Assembly (NCBI GenBank): GCA_030538675.1
Contig: JAUNTM010000005.1
Span: forward strand, 1-62,055
Direction of reading: 5' to 3'
Origin: Capnocytophaga sp.
GTDB taxonomy: Bacteria; Bacteroidota; Bacteroidia; Flavobacteriales; Flavobacteriaceae
Length of the DNA stretch: 62,055 bases
The notes under the pieces were generated by a model. That model had not been told where the DNA came from and did not search any database. It was given only the letters and a program-made list of their open reading frames with translations. Every line of letters begins with the position of its first letter. Within the stretch, counting starts at the first letter, position 1. The position numbers and the translations under genes were made by a program. Shown here in pieces: positions 1 to 7,270 of the stretch.

Positions 1-308
1 TAATATACAGCTCCGCATACGCAAGTTCCTTTTAGTGATACCGAATTGCCGTAGCCTTGATCGGTAGTCCAAATGCGACCACAAATAATATTTTTAGTAC
101 ATATTCTTTGACATTTTATTACATAGCTTAACCGATCGCATTCGATTGACATACCTGCACTTTCCCCGTCAGCCAACGCTTCTATATTAGCGAGGACTGT
201 ACCCTCAAGCTCCGCCTCACTATTGTTCATTCCTTTACTGATACCGTAGCCTGCCAATAGAGCTATCACTGCTGTGGCTAGAAAGCCTTTTAAAAATGTT
301 GATTTTAT
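1..308 (-). CDS. NVEAL-type small exported peptide, partial, ATA in place of a start codon
   Basis: An open frame of 102 codons runs to the left edge, where the last two bases TA could begin a stop codon. It reads as a short basic start, a hydrophobic segment (FLKGFLATAVIALLAGYG), then ELEGTVLANIEALADGE, which matches the NVEAL signature of small exported Bacteroidota peptides, and then a tail with six cysteines. No in-frame ATG lies before the hydrophobic segment. The codon where ATG is expected (306-308) is ATA, and a stop lies two codons further upstream. Members of this family often sit beside a beta-propeller partner gene, which here would lie outside the window. Function is unknown. It may be a start-codon mutant, or it may initiate at ATA or at an internal GTG/TTG. 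Confidence 0.65.
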   Translation of the reverse strand, partial: MKSTFLKGFLATAVIALLAGYGISKGMNNSEAELEGTVLANIEALADGESAGMSIECDRLSYVIKCQRICTKNIICGRIWTTDQGYGNSVSLKGTCVCGAVY

Positions 309-534
309 TACTTAATGATTTATAAATTAATATTTTACGAAGATAGCTGTTTTTTCTTTTGAAATTACATCTGTCCTGTTAAATTATAGATTAAACACAA
401 AAAAAACGTAAGTAACTATTAATCAACAATTTAATTTCATTACATTTTTAAGAAAACAGTATTTTGAAAAATTTAAAATATTGAAAAACAACAATTTAAA
501 AACAAACCTTTTCAAATATTGACCTATGTAAACT

Positions 535-585
535 AATGTAAGTTAGACACAATAAAATATTGTAAATCAATAAGTCAACTCCTAT
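535..585 (+). repeat. Degenerate copy of the left end of the MITE at 57447
   Basis: The bases from AATGTAAGTTAGACAC through TAAATCAATA to ACTCCTA align with 57447-57498 with about nine mismatches. No matching right end lies nearby, so this is a decayed fragment. Together with the fragment at 585-650 it fills most of the 333-base gap between the NVEAL gene and the response regulator. The remainder (309-534) is A/T-rich with no gene seen. The best minus-strand -7 candidate for the NVEAL gene is the poor match TATCTTCG at 338-345. Confidence 0.6.
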
Positions 586-650
586 TGCTTAAAAAAATCC
601 CATAGTAATTATTAATTTGTCGCAATACAACCGATTTTTTCTCACACAAA
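585..650 (-). repeat. Decayed copy of the promoter and 5' end of the gene at 5922-7079
   Basis: On the minus strand this reads ATGGGATTTTTTTAAGC preceded by a leader that aligns base for base with the leader of the CarboxypepD_reg-like gene at 7060-7130 (ATGAGATTTTTTAAAG). The copy hits a stop after four codons and is not functional. It abuts and slightly overlaps the stop codon of the response regulator (642-644). This suggests that the regulator and the 5922-7079 gene were once adjacent, or that this segment was duplicated. Confidence 0.6.
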
Positions 651-1310
651 CCCCAATCGTTTGGCTTCTTGTATCAAGTTGACGGTTTTGTTCACGTCGA
701 ATTTCTGCATCAAACTTTTGCGGTGGCTATCAACCGTTTGTGGCGAAATGAACATTTTTCCGCCTATTTCGGCAGAAGTAAGTCCTTGCCCGAGCCATTT
801 GAGCACTTCCTTTTCGCGTCGGGTTACGGGTGGCAATTCCTGTACCGTATCCGATGCCAACGAAGCGAGGATATTCTGGGCTTCTTTGCCGAAATACACG
901 TTGCCGGCGTACACTTCTTCAATACCGTGCAGCAACGTATCGAGCGACGAACTTTTGACCAAATAGCCCGAAGCACCGTTGGCAATCATGCGGGTGATGA
1001 CACTGCGTTCGTTAAAATTGCTCAACCCGATGATGCGCAGTTGCGGATATTGTTTCTTCAAATCTTTACACAGGTCGATGCCGTTGCCGTCGGGCAGGTT
1101 GATGTCGAGCAACAGCACGTCAGCTTCCGCTATTTTTAACACTTCGTGAAGAGAAGCCGCCGATGAAGCCGTTGCCACGACATCAAAACCTTTTTTGTTT
1201 TCGATATAACTTTGCAACCCTTCGGTAATGAGCGGATGGTCGTCGCATACCACAATGCGGATAGTTTCGGCAGCCGTTTCGGGATTTTTATGTAAATGAT
1301 TCATTGCCAT
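642..1310 (-). CDS. NarL/LuxR-family response regulator
   Basis: A 222-residue two-domain regulator. The receiver domain (about 17-135) has the acidic pair in VVCDDHP and the phosphoacceptor Asp69 in LLLDINLPDG, followed by the switch and Lys region (YLVKSSS). The C-terminal LuxR/GerE helix-turn-helix (about 155-220) contains TRREKEVLKWLGQG and SPQTVDSHRKSL. It lies 18 bases downstream of the histidine kinase gene and on the same strand, so the two probably form a cognate pair in one transcript. By family, phosphorylation should drive dimer binding to promoters; target genes cannot be seen. The start could be Met1 or Met3 (1304). Domain assignment is secure. Confidence 0.95.
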   Translation of the reverse strand: MAMNHLHKNPETAAETIRIVVCDDHPLITEGLQSYIENKKGFDVVATASSAASLHEVLKIAEADVLLLDINLPDGNGIDLCKDLKKQYPQLRIIGLSNFNERSVITRMIANGASGYLVKSSSLDTLLHGIEEVYAGNVYFGKEAQNILASLASDTVQELPPVTRREKEVLKWLGQGLTSAEIGGKMFISPQTVDSHRKSLMQKFDVNKTVNLIQEAKRLGFV

Positions 1311-1328
1311 AGATGTACCTGTTTTTTG

Positions 1329-3233
1329 TTAATTGATTTGAGCTTCGATGCTTACCGTCGTTCCTTTGTCGGGCTCGGTGTCGAAAGTGATTGTACCGTT
1401 GAGCGATTTCACCCGGTTTTCGATGTTATTCAGCCCGAGATTGCGTGTATTACTCTGAATATCAAACCCTTTTCCGTCATCTTCCACGTCGATGAGCAAG
1501 AGTCCGTTTTGGTATGTGCATTGCACGAGTATTTCGGTGGCATTGGCATGACGGAGGGCGTTGCCAACGAGTTCCTGCACAATCCGGTAAATGTTGATTT
1601 GGTATTGCGGGTCTTTTATTTCGTTAAGATTTTGGTCGTAGAATGATATTTTAACGTTTTTCTGATTGAGATTAAGGCAAAAATCGGTGAGTGCTTCCTT
1701 AAGCCCGAATTTGGTGAGCGTTTCGGGCATTAGGTTCCGGGCGGTCTGCCTGAGTTCGTTCAGTACGCTGTCAAGGTGCGTAATGGCATTGTCGAGCATT
1801 GGGTTGGGGGTGGTTTCGGCGGCGTTTTCGAGCTTCATTTTCACGCCGGTGATTTGCCCGCCCAGTCCGTCGTGAAGCTCTTTGGCAAGACGGATACGTT
1901 CTTGCTGCTCGCCGTCTTTGAGGGCTTTTTCTACTTCGCCTTTTTTCTGCCGTTCGAGCATTTCAAGGGTTTGCTGTGATTTTTTCTTGCGTTGCACGAT
2001 GACGTATGCCAAAAAAAGCGTGGTAAAAACAAGAATAATCGCAGCCGACCAAAAGATGAATTTGTTCTTATCCGATTTGTTCCGCAATATGAGCAATTGT
2101 CTCTCTTTTTCGGCGGCATCGTACCGCATTTCCATGTCAAGCAATTGTGTTTTTTCGTTTTCTGCCTGTATGCTGTCGCTAATGGCTTGAAGCAATTGCT
2201 GGTGTGCCAATGCTTCTTTGTAATTGCCGAGCGAAGTTTCTACTGCAATGATTTCCCGTAAGAAATTCAGATGATTCCTCTTGTGTTCCAGATATTTAGG
2301 ATTCCCCAGAAGGGCTTCCAATCCTTGTTTGGCATGGGCGAGCTGTCCGTTTTCTTTTTGCATTTGGATTTTTTCGTAGGTCATATTCAGCACGTCAAAA
2401 TCCAGATTCATCATCGTGGCAAACGCAATTCCTTCTTCAAGCAGTCCGTAGGCTTTCTGCGGATTGTCCGATGCGTTTTCATAACGGGCTTTGTGCAGGA
2501 AAAACAGTGAATTATACTGCGATTCGGGCAGTGAGACCAACGCATTTTCGGCATTATCAAGGGCTTTTTTGGTGTTTTCGCTTTGCCGCAACCGCAAGTA
2601 CGATTCCGAGAGGTTCAAGTTCGTCCATATATAATTTTCGCCTTTATCGTCGGCGAGAATGCTCAGGGCTTTTTCAAAATACGAAATTGCTTTCCCATAT
2701 TCTTTCATATTATTGAAAATGATACCGATATCGGCGTAATATCCCGCTAAAAGGCTTTTGTTGCCCGAGAGTTCGGCTATCGGAATACACTTATTCAAGG
2801 TCAAGTCCAGAAACGTTTTGTTATCGCCTTTCATCTGCTGTATGGCGGCAAAATTATGCCACGCTTTCGCCCGGTATTCGTAGGCTTCGCGCGTGTTATA
2901 TTCCTGCAAAAGCGAATCTGCCTGCAGGTACAAATATTCGCTTTTGGGATTGTCGTACCCGAAATGGATACCGGCTTCGTAGAATTTTTTTGCGGCTTTC
3001 AAGTAAGCATCCGTGCCGATATATTTGTCCGAAAGCACCAATTTCTGTTTGGCAATTGCCGTATCGCGGTATGACCAATAGTCGGATAATTTGAAAAGCA
3101 AACGGGCTTTTTCCTGATAATCTCTGGATTGGGCAAGTACCACCTCGAGGCTGTCGGCGACCGTGCGTTCTTGTGCCGATACCGAAATCCCCAAAATCCA
3201 TACATAATATATTGTGCAACAAAGCCGTTTCAT
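1329..3233 (-). CDS. TPR-containing sensor histidine kinase (HisKA_3 type)
   Basis: A 634-residue membrane kinase. A signal peptide (MKRLCCTIYYVWILGISVSA) is followed by about 370 residues of TPR-like helices, a transmembrane segment (FIFWSAAIILVFTTLFLAYV), a short coiled coil, the HisKA_3 dimerisation helix with the phosphorylated His in KELHDGLGGQ, and a HATPase domain with N-box EIVGNALRHA-like (ELVGNALRHA) and G-box DDGKGFD. The TPR region is predicted to be periplasmic and to sense an unknown input. It should phosphorylate the regulator encoded just downstream. The open frame extends 35 codons upstream, but the signal peptide and the promoter at 3247-3279 place the start at 3233. Confidence 0.93.
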   Translation of the reverse strand: MKRLCCTIYYVWILGISVSAQERTVADSLEVVLAQSRDYQEKARLLFKLSDYWSYRDTAIAKQKLVLSDKYIGTDAYLKAAKKFYEAGIHFGYDNPKSEYLYLQADSLLQEYNTREAYEYRAKAWHNFAAIQQMKGDNKTFLDLTLNKCIPIAELSGNKSLLAGYYADIGIIFNNMKEYGKAISYFEKALSILADDKGENYIWTNLNLSESYLRLRQSENTKKALDNAENALVSLPESQYNSLFFLHKARYENASDNPQKAYGLLEEGIAFATMMNLDFDVLNMTYEKIQMQKENGQLAHAKQGLEALLGNPKYLEHKRNHLNFLREIIAVETSLGNYKEALAHQQLLQAISDSIQAENEKTQLLDMEMRYDAAEKERQLLILRNKSDKNKFIFWSAAIILVFTTLFLAYVIVQRKKKSQQTLEMLERQKKGEVEKALKDGEQQERIRLAKELHDGLGGQITGVKMKLENAAETTPNPMLDNAITHLDSVLNELRQTARNLMPETLTKFGLKEALTDFCLNLNQKNVKISFYDQNLNEIKDPQYQINIYRIVQELVGNALRHANATEILVQCTYQNGLLLIDVEDDGKGFDIQSNTRNLGLNNIENRVKSLNGTITFDTEPDKGTTVSIEAQIN

Positions 3234-3246
3234 CTCATTTTTATTC

Positions 3247-3279
3247 CAAAAGTATAAAAACCTATCGGATAAATTCAAA
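3247..3279 (-). promoter_or_regulatory. Promoter of the histidine kinase operon
   Basis: On the minus strand, TTTG (3276-3279) and TACTTTTG (3247-3254) are separated by 21 bases, which fits the Bacteroidota -33/-7 consensus. The predicted transcript would begin only about ten bases before the start codon at 3233, so the mRNA is nearly leaderless. Confidence 0.65.
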
Positions 3280-3342
3280 CAAAAAATCCCGACAAGCCAA
3301 AATTCCCCTTTTCGGGGGATTTTTTTTCCTATTTTCAAGGGA

Positions 3343-3373
3343 TTGTATACTGTGGTGTGGACAAATACCTTTG
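3343..3373 (+). promoter_or_regulatory. Promoter of the lipoprotein gene at 3402
   Basis: TTG (3343-3345) and TACCTTTG (3366-3373) are spaced by 20 bases, a full Bacteroidota promoter, about 28 bases before the ATG. The -7 element lies inside the longer open frame that starts at 3357, which rules out that start. Confidence 0.75.
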
Positions 3374-3401
3374 TAGCAACAAAAAATTAAAACGAAGAAT
3401 T

Positions 3402-4478
3402 ATGAAAAAGACTATCCGATTATCGTTCTTGCTCTTCCTGTCCGTGCTGATAGGTTGTACCAATGACAGCAACGAACCCGACGCTCCCGCCTCCGGAACG
3501 TTTGACGTAACTTTTGAGGACGGACTGCAAAACACCGTGTATCCGTCGGTCATTTTCGGGCTTGCCGAAGTAGAGAAACAAACCAACCAAGCCATTGACT
3601 TTTTCGACGTGCATTTTACCGCCGACAACGCCACGAACATCCGGGTTACCGTCCAAGAAAGTGCCCTTAATTATGAAACGGTCGTTACCCAGCAGGTCAG
3701 CCAAGGCAGCAACACGTTCTCACCCAAACTCAAATGGAAATACGACGCCCTGCGCTACATGGCACAGCCGGGCTATACCGATGTTACCTTTGTATGCGAA
3801 GATTCTTCCGGTAAAGAAATCGGGCGTAAGAACATGAAAGTCAGCTATCGGGCTATCAATGAATGCGTTCTTGCCGCACGGCTGAACAACCAAACCTATC
3901 CGCTGTTCTTCCTGCTCGGTTCGTATGTGAATGAAGACAGCCCCGTGATTGACGCTTTCCTTAAAGATGTGCTTGACATGACGTCGCTCAACGCCTTTAC
4001 AGGCTACCAGCTCGGTACGGAAGAAAGCGTATGGCAACAAGTTGCCGCCATGTTCTACACGCTGCGTGCCAAGGGCGTGAAGTACAGCAGCATTACCGAC
4101 ACAAGCAGCGGCAATCCCAACGTGGTAAGCCAATACATCCGCTTTGCCGATGAAATGGTAGCCAACACGCAAGCCAATTGTGCCGACGGAACGGTTTTCC
4201 TCTGTGGGGCATTACGCAAAATCGGGTTGCACCCCGTGATGGTATTCCAACCCGGACACGTGTATCTCGGCTACTATACCGATGAAACCAAAAGGAATTT
4301 TTACCTGCTCGAAACCACCATGATTGGCGGCTCGGCGAGTTTTGAAGATGCGACAATGGCAAACGTACAGCATTTCAACTCTAAAATAAACGAGTACAAC
4401 AATGGCGATTACTTCGATATGTATTTCACGATTGCCATTGATGCCATCCGCCCTATCGTTAAGCCTATCGGCAGATAA
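3402..4478 (+). CDS. Putative lipoprotein with transglutaminase-like Cys-His-Glu domain
   Basis: A 358-residue protein with a lipoprotein signal peptide (FLLFLSVLIGC). The residues after the lipid Cys (TNDSNEPD) are rich in acidic and polar residues. The middle part (about 30-140) looks like beta-sandwich sequence. The C-terminal part contains ANCADGTVFLCGALRKIGL (Cys260), PGHVYLGYY (His286) and LLETTMIG (Glu304). That spacing and context resemble transglutaminase-like/papain-fold domains, though no substrate can be named. It is first in a plus-strand cluster with a small lipoprotein and an OM barrel. The start was chosen from the signal peptide and the promoter. The triad is inferred from motif shape only. 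Confidence 0.72.
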   Translation: MKKTIRLSFLLFLSVLIGCTNDSNEPDAPASGTFDVTFEDGLQNTVYPSVIFGLAEVEKQTNQAIDFFDVHFTADNATNIRVTVQESALNYETVVTQQVSQGSNTFSPKLKWKYDALRYMAQPGYTDVTFVCEDSSGKEIGRKNMKVSYRAINECVLAARLNNQTYPLFFLLGSYVNEDSPVIDAFLKDVLDMTSLNAFTGYQLGTEESVWQQVAAMFYTLRAKGVKYSSITDTSSGNPNVVSQYIRFADEMVANTQANCADGTVFLCGALRKIGLHPVMVFQPGHVYLGYYTDETKRNFYLLETTMIGGSASFEDATMANVQHFNSKINEYNNGDYFDMYFTIAIDAIRPIVKPIGR

Positions 4479-4527
4479 AATTTATCAAAAACAGTAAAAC
4501 AAAAAATAACTTTAATGCCTTATCATC

Positions 4528-4944
4528 ATGAAAACAATCAAATTACTTTCCGTACTGTTCGCCGCCGCTTTGGTTGGCGCAAGTTGCAGCAATTCTTCCG
4601 GCGAAAGCGAATCATCAAACGACCCGTTTATAGGAAACTGGACATTACGGGCTATCTACGTCATACAAACCGGCGAGACGGCAGATGTAACCAACGTGGC
4701 TTGCACCAACAATTCAAACGCCAAAGTTACAAACGACACCGCTGTAATCAGTCTTTACGTAAATAATAATGGACAATGTACCCCAGCAACCGATACTTAC
4801 AAATGGGTTAATGAAAAGGGCGTATATTATATCGTTGTTAACGACCAGAAAGTTGAAGCCCCTATACAGCTTAATGACGACAACCAGACGCTTCAAATAA
4901 CGTATCAGAACGAGGGCTACATTTTTGTATTCCGAAAAGCGTAA
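4528..4944 (+). CDS. Small lipocalin-like lipoprotein
   Basis: A 138-residue protein with a lipoprotein signal (LFAAALVGASC), a Ser/Glu-rich linker (SNSSGESESSND) and then FIGNWTLRAIYV, which resembles the G-x-W start of lipocalin-like lipoprotein domains common in Bacteroidota. Short beta strands follow and end at YIFVFRKA. It lies 49 bases after the transglutaminase-like lipoprotein and 32 bases before the OM barrel, so one transcript is likely. The acidic Ser-rich start after the lipid Cys could be a surface-export signal. Ligand and role are unknown. Confidence 0.7.
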   Translation: MKTIKLLSVLFAAALVGASCSNSSGESESSNDPFIGNWTLRAIYVIQTGETADVTNVACTNNSNAKVTNDTAVISLYVNNNGQCTPATDTYKWVNEKGVYYIVVNDQKVEAPIQLNDDNQTLQITYQNEGYIFVFRKA

Positions 4945-4976
4945 AAAAGATTTTTTAAACTTTTATTTCTATAAAA

Positions 4977-5645
4977 ATGAATATCAAAACATTCATAGCA
5001 ATCTCTTTGCTCCTCATCGCTACCTTGTCAGCCAATGCCCAAAGCTCGTCCAAAACGGTCGATATGAACAAGCTCCGCTACGGACTCAAAGCCGGCGGAA
5101 ACTTAGCCAATGTAGTTGTTGTAGGCAATAGTTACTCAACAATGTATAACGATAAAAACCGTATCGGGTTTTATGCCGGGGGGTATGCCGAATATCCGAT
5201 ATTGGATTTTTTGTCAGCCCGTACGGAATTGTACTATAACAACATTGGTTCAAGAAAAACCTTTCTTGACGGTCATTCCGACGCGAAAATTGTTGAAAAA
5301 GCCCACTACATATCGTTGCCTATTTTAGCAAAAGCTTCACTGCCCAAAGTACCGGAGCTATATGCTACCATAGGATTCGGATTTAACATTTCCTTATCTG
5401 CCCGCCGGGTAGTCAAATCGCAGACAAACAGTAGTTACAACAAGATAACGAAAGCAAACGATGATTACAAAAGGCTCAATATGATGTTCTTGACCAGTGC
5501 TGGCTATCATATAACGGACGATATGGCGGTAGAAATAGGTTTTGGGCACAGTTTTAGCACTCCCTTCAAATCCGTCAACGGCAGTAGCGTATCAATGTTC
5601 CGTCATCAATATTTACAACTCGGTGTGGCTTACCGGTTGAACTAA
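4977..5645 (+). CDS. Outer membrane beta-barrel protein (porin/PorT-like)
   Basis: A 222-residue protein with a signal peptide (IAISLLLIATLSANAQ) followed by KLRYGLKAGGNLANV, the typical opening of the Bacteroidota OMP_b-brl/PorT family. Alternating hydrophobic strands end with an aromatic-rich C-terminus (YLQLGVAYRLN). It is last in the cluster starting at 3402 and is followed by a terminator. It should form a small barrel of about eight strands in the outer membrane. No specific transport role can be read from the sequence. Confidence 0.82.
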   Translation: MNIKTFIAISLLLIATLSANAQSSSKTVDMNKLRYGLKAGGNLANVVVVGNSYSTMYNDKNRIGFYAGGYAEYPILDFLSARTELYYNNIGSRKTFLDGHSDAKIVEKAHYISLPILAKASLPKVPELYATIGFGFNISLSARRVVKSQTNSSYNKITKANDDYKRLNMMFLTSAGYHITDDMAVEIGFGHSFSTPFKSVNGSSVSMFRHQYLQLGVAYRLN

Positions 5646-5709
5646 AACAGAAGTTTATGTAAGTTGGTTTTTTTATAAAGTTGTAGTTATTACATCAGTT
5701 CTTTAATTC

Positions 5710-5748
5710 AAGAAACTGTCCCAATCACAAGGGCAGTTTCTTTGTTTT
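5710..5748 (+). terminator. Rho-independent terminator after the OM barrel gene
   Basis: The stem pairs AAGAAACTG(T)CCC with GGGCAGTTTCTT, with one bulged base and an eight-base loop, and is followed by a T-rich run. Confidence 0.75.
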
Positions 5749-5767
5749 TGAACCGAAATTCCCTTTG

Positions 5768-5845
5768 CTGGCACGAGCATCTTGCTTGTATCTGCCTAAA
5801 AATTTCGATTTTCTATTGCCACAAGCGAGATACTCGCATTGGCGG
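5768..5845. repeat. REP-like palindromic pair
   Basis: Two short hairpins lie about 45 bases apart: GGCACGAGCATCTTGCTTGT and CAAGCGAGATACTCGCATTG (stem GCGAG/CTCGC, loop ATA). They resemble the cACGAGC..GCTTGT units spread through flavobacterial genomes, often with REP-associated transposases. The 276-base gap 5646-5921 holds this pair and the terminator. A short minus-strand open frame across it shows no family resemblance. Confidence 0.5.
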
Positions 5846-5921
5846 AAGATATTAAGCGGTAACGATTGGACATAATCCGTAAAAAGCATTTCGTAGTTAC
5901 TTTTTCTTGAGATTCTCATCA

Positions 5922-7079
5922 TTATTTCATATTAGTTATGCTACGAAAATCCGATTTTTTACCCGAGGCATTTATTTGATTTACAAACTCTTGCATTTCA
6001 TCGGTAAGCAGTAGCACCTCATTGCTGTCCCAAAAATCGGGATTGTAGGCGCCGTTTAAATCAAACATATCTTTATTTATGTTAATATTGTTTTTTATGA
6101 CAATAGAATTTTCCAAAGGAACCGCATGAAAAACATACGTTGCTTCAAAAACATCTCTTGTATCTTTGATAATTGCTTCCGTTGTTGGTTTTATGACAGT
6201 TATGTTTAGTTGCATTTTATTGGTTTGTGGATTTCTCTTGAAAGTTGATGTTTGGTCAAAAAGCACAGTTCTGTATTTCAACCATAATTTTTTGTCAAAT
6301 GCTCCGTTTTTATTGTCATATTGAATGAGAACCTCGTGAAAAGTATCATCCGAATTATCAGCCAAAAAACGACCTTCTGCCACTATTTTTTCTTTTTCTT
6401 TTGAGTTTGCTTTTATTTCGTAAAATCCACTTTCTGAATCTTTTACGGAATAATTAAACGTTTCAGGAGGCGTAAAGAGCGTTACTGCTCCGTTCAAAAG
6501 TTCCTTGAAGCTAAGTAATCCATAATCAAGTTTTTTATCTTCCCTTCCCACCTTACGGATATTCTCAATTTGCACCGTATAGTTATCCTTAGGCATCGGT
6601 ATTAATTTTGTGCTGAACAGCACTTTTTTCTCTAAAAACCCCGAAAAATCCACTATTTTATAAAATTCTCCATTTTTTCTAACAACAGCTCTTAAGAAAA
6701 ATTTTTCTTGGTGGGGTTTCATAGCATAGTCTGTCAGAATGGTTTTCATCATTCTCATATAACGGTCGGACGGATTTACGACCACCTCGTCAAGTTCATA
6801 TACGTTCGGTGTCATAAAAAGAGTATCTTTATCTTTATAAGAAACATACTCCAATTCGAGTGGTTGGTAAGCCACATTTTGAATTAGGATTTTCGACTGC
6901 AGATCCTTGATTTCAAAATAACCGTCTTCATTACTAATTGTATGGAAATCAGCACTTGATATAGTGGCGTAAGAAATTGGCTTATTTTCGGATTTATCCC
7001 ATAAAATTTTACGTGCCTCTTGCGAATACACATTGATTAAGGATAGCATAAAAACACATATTACTTTAAAAAATCTCAT
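5922..7079 (-). CDS. Exported protein with N-terminal CarboxypepD_reg-like domain
   Basis: A 385-residue protein starting with a signal peptide (FFKVICVFMLSLINVYSQ). A CarboxypepD_reg-like beta-sandwich follows (PISYATISSADF through YEDGYF-like SNEDGYFEIKDL to LDEVVVNP), of the kind that precedes TonB-dependent receptors, and then about 280 residues of unassigned beta-rich sequence. There is no TonB-dependent barrel, so this is not a receptor. It is probably a periplasmic or outer-membrane-associated protein of unknown role. The start at 7079 was chosen from the signal peptide, since the 15 upstream codons overlap the -7 region. Its 5' end has a decayed copy at 585-650. Confidence 0.78.
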   Translation of the reverse strand: MRFFKVICVFMLSLINVYSQEARKILWDKSENKPISYATISSADFHTISNEDGYFEIKDLQSKILIQNVAYQPLELEYVSYKDKDTLFMTPNVYELDEVVVNPSDRYMRMMKTILTDYAMKPHQEKFFLRAVVRKNGEFYKIVDFSGFLEKKVLFSTKLIPMPKDNYTVQIENIRKVGREDKKLDYGLLSFKELLNGAVTLFTPPETFNYSVKDSESGFYEIKANSKEKEKIVAEGRFLADNSDDTFHEVLIQYDNKNGAFDKKLWLKYRTVLFDQTSTFKRNPQTNKMQLNITVIKPTTEAIIKDTRDVFEATYVFHAVPLENSIVIKNNININKDMFDLNGAYNPDFWDSNEVLLLTDEMQEFVNQINASGKKSDFRSITNMK

Positions 7080-7098
7080 AGCAATCATTAATTTATCG

Positions 7099-7106
7099 CA
7101 AAAATA
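7099..7106 (-). promoter_or_regulatory. -7 element of the gene at 5922-7079
   Basis: TATTTTTG on the minus strand lies 20 bases before the ATG. A TTTTG lies 15 bases further upstream, a shorter spacing than usual. The same leader is found in decayed form at 585-650. Confidence 0.5.
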
Positions 7107-7210
7107 CCGATTTTTATTACACAAAACTCATTTTTTTGATTCAAAATTAAACTGACGTTTTTTTTGAATTTCACATTAGAATATTGCATTTTTACTTCCA
7201 AACGATAAAA

Positions 7211-7251
7211 AATGCAAAAAAAGCCGTCCGAAACGCATTCCGGACGGCTTT
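7211..7251 (-). terminator. Terminator of the aromatic amino acid operon
   Basis: On the minus strand AAAGCCGTCCG pairs with CGGACGGCTTT over 11 bases and is followed by seven T. It lies directly after the DAHP synthase/chorismate mutase stop. Confidence 0.9.
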
Positions 7252-7270
7252 CCTATTTCAAAAAATCTCA

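Noticed and set aside
5725..5922. 65-residue minus-strand frame
   Set aside because: It spans the terminator hairpin and the REP-like pair and shows no protein-like pattern.
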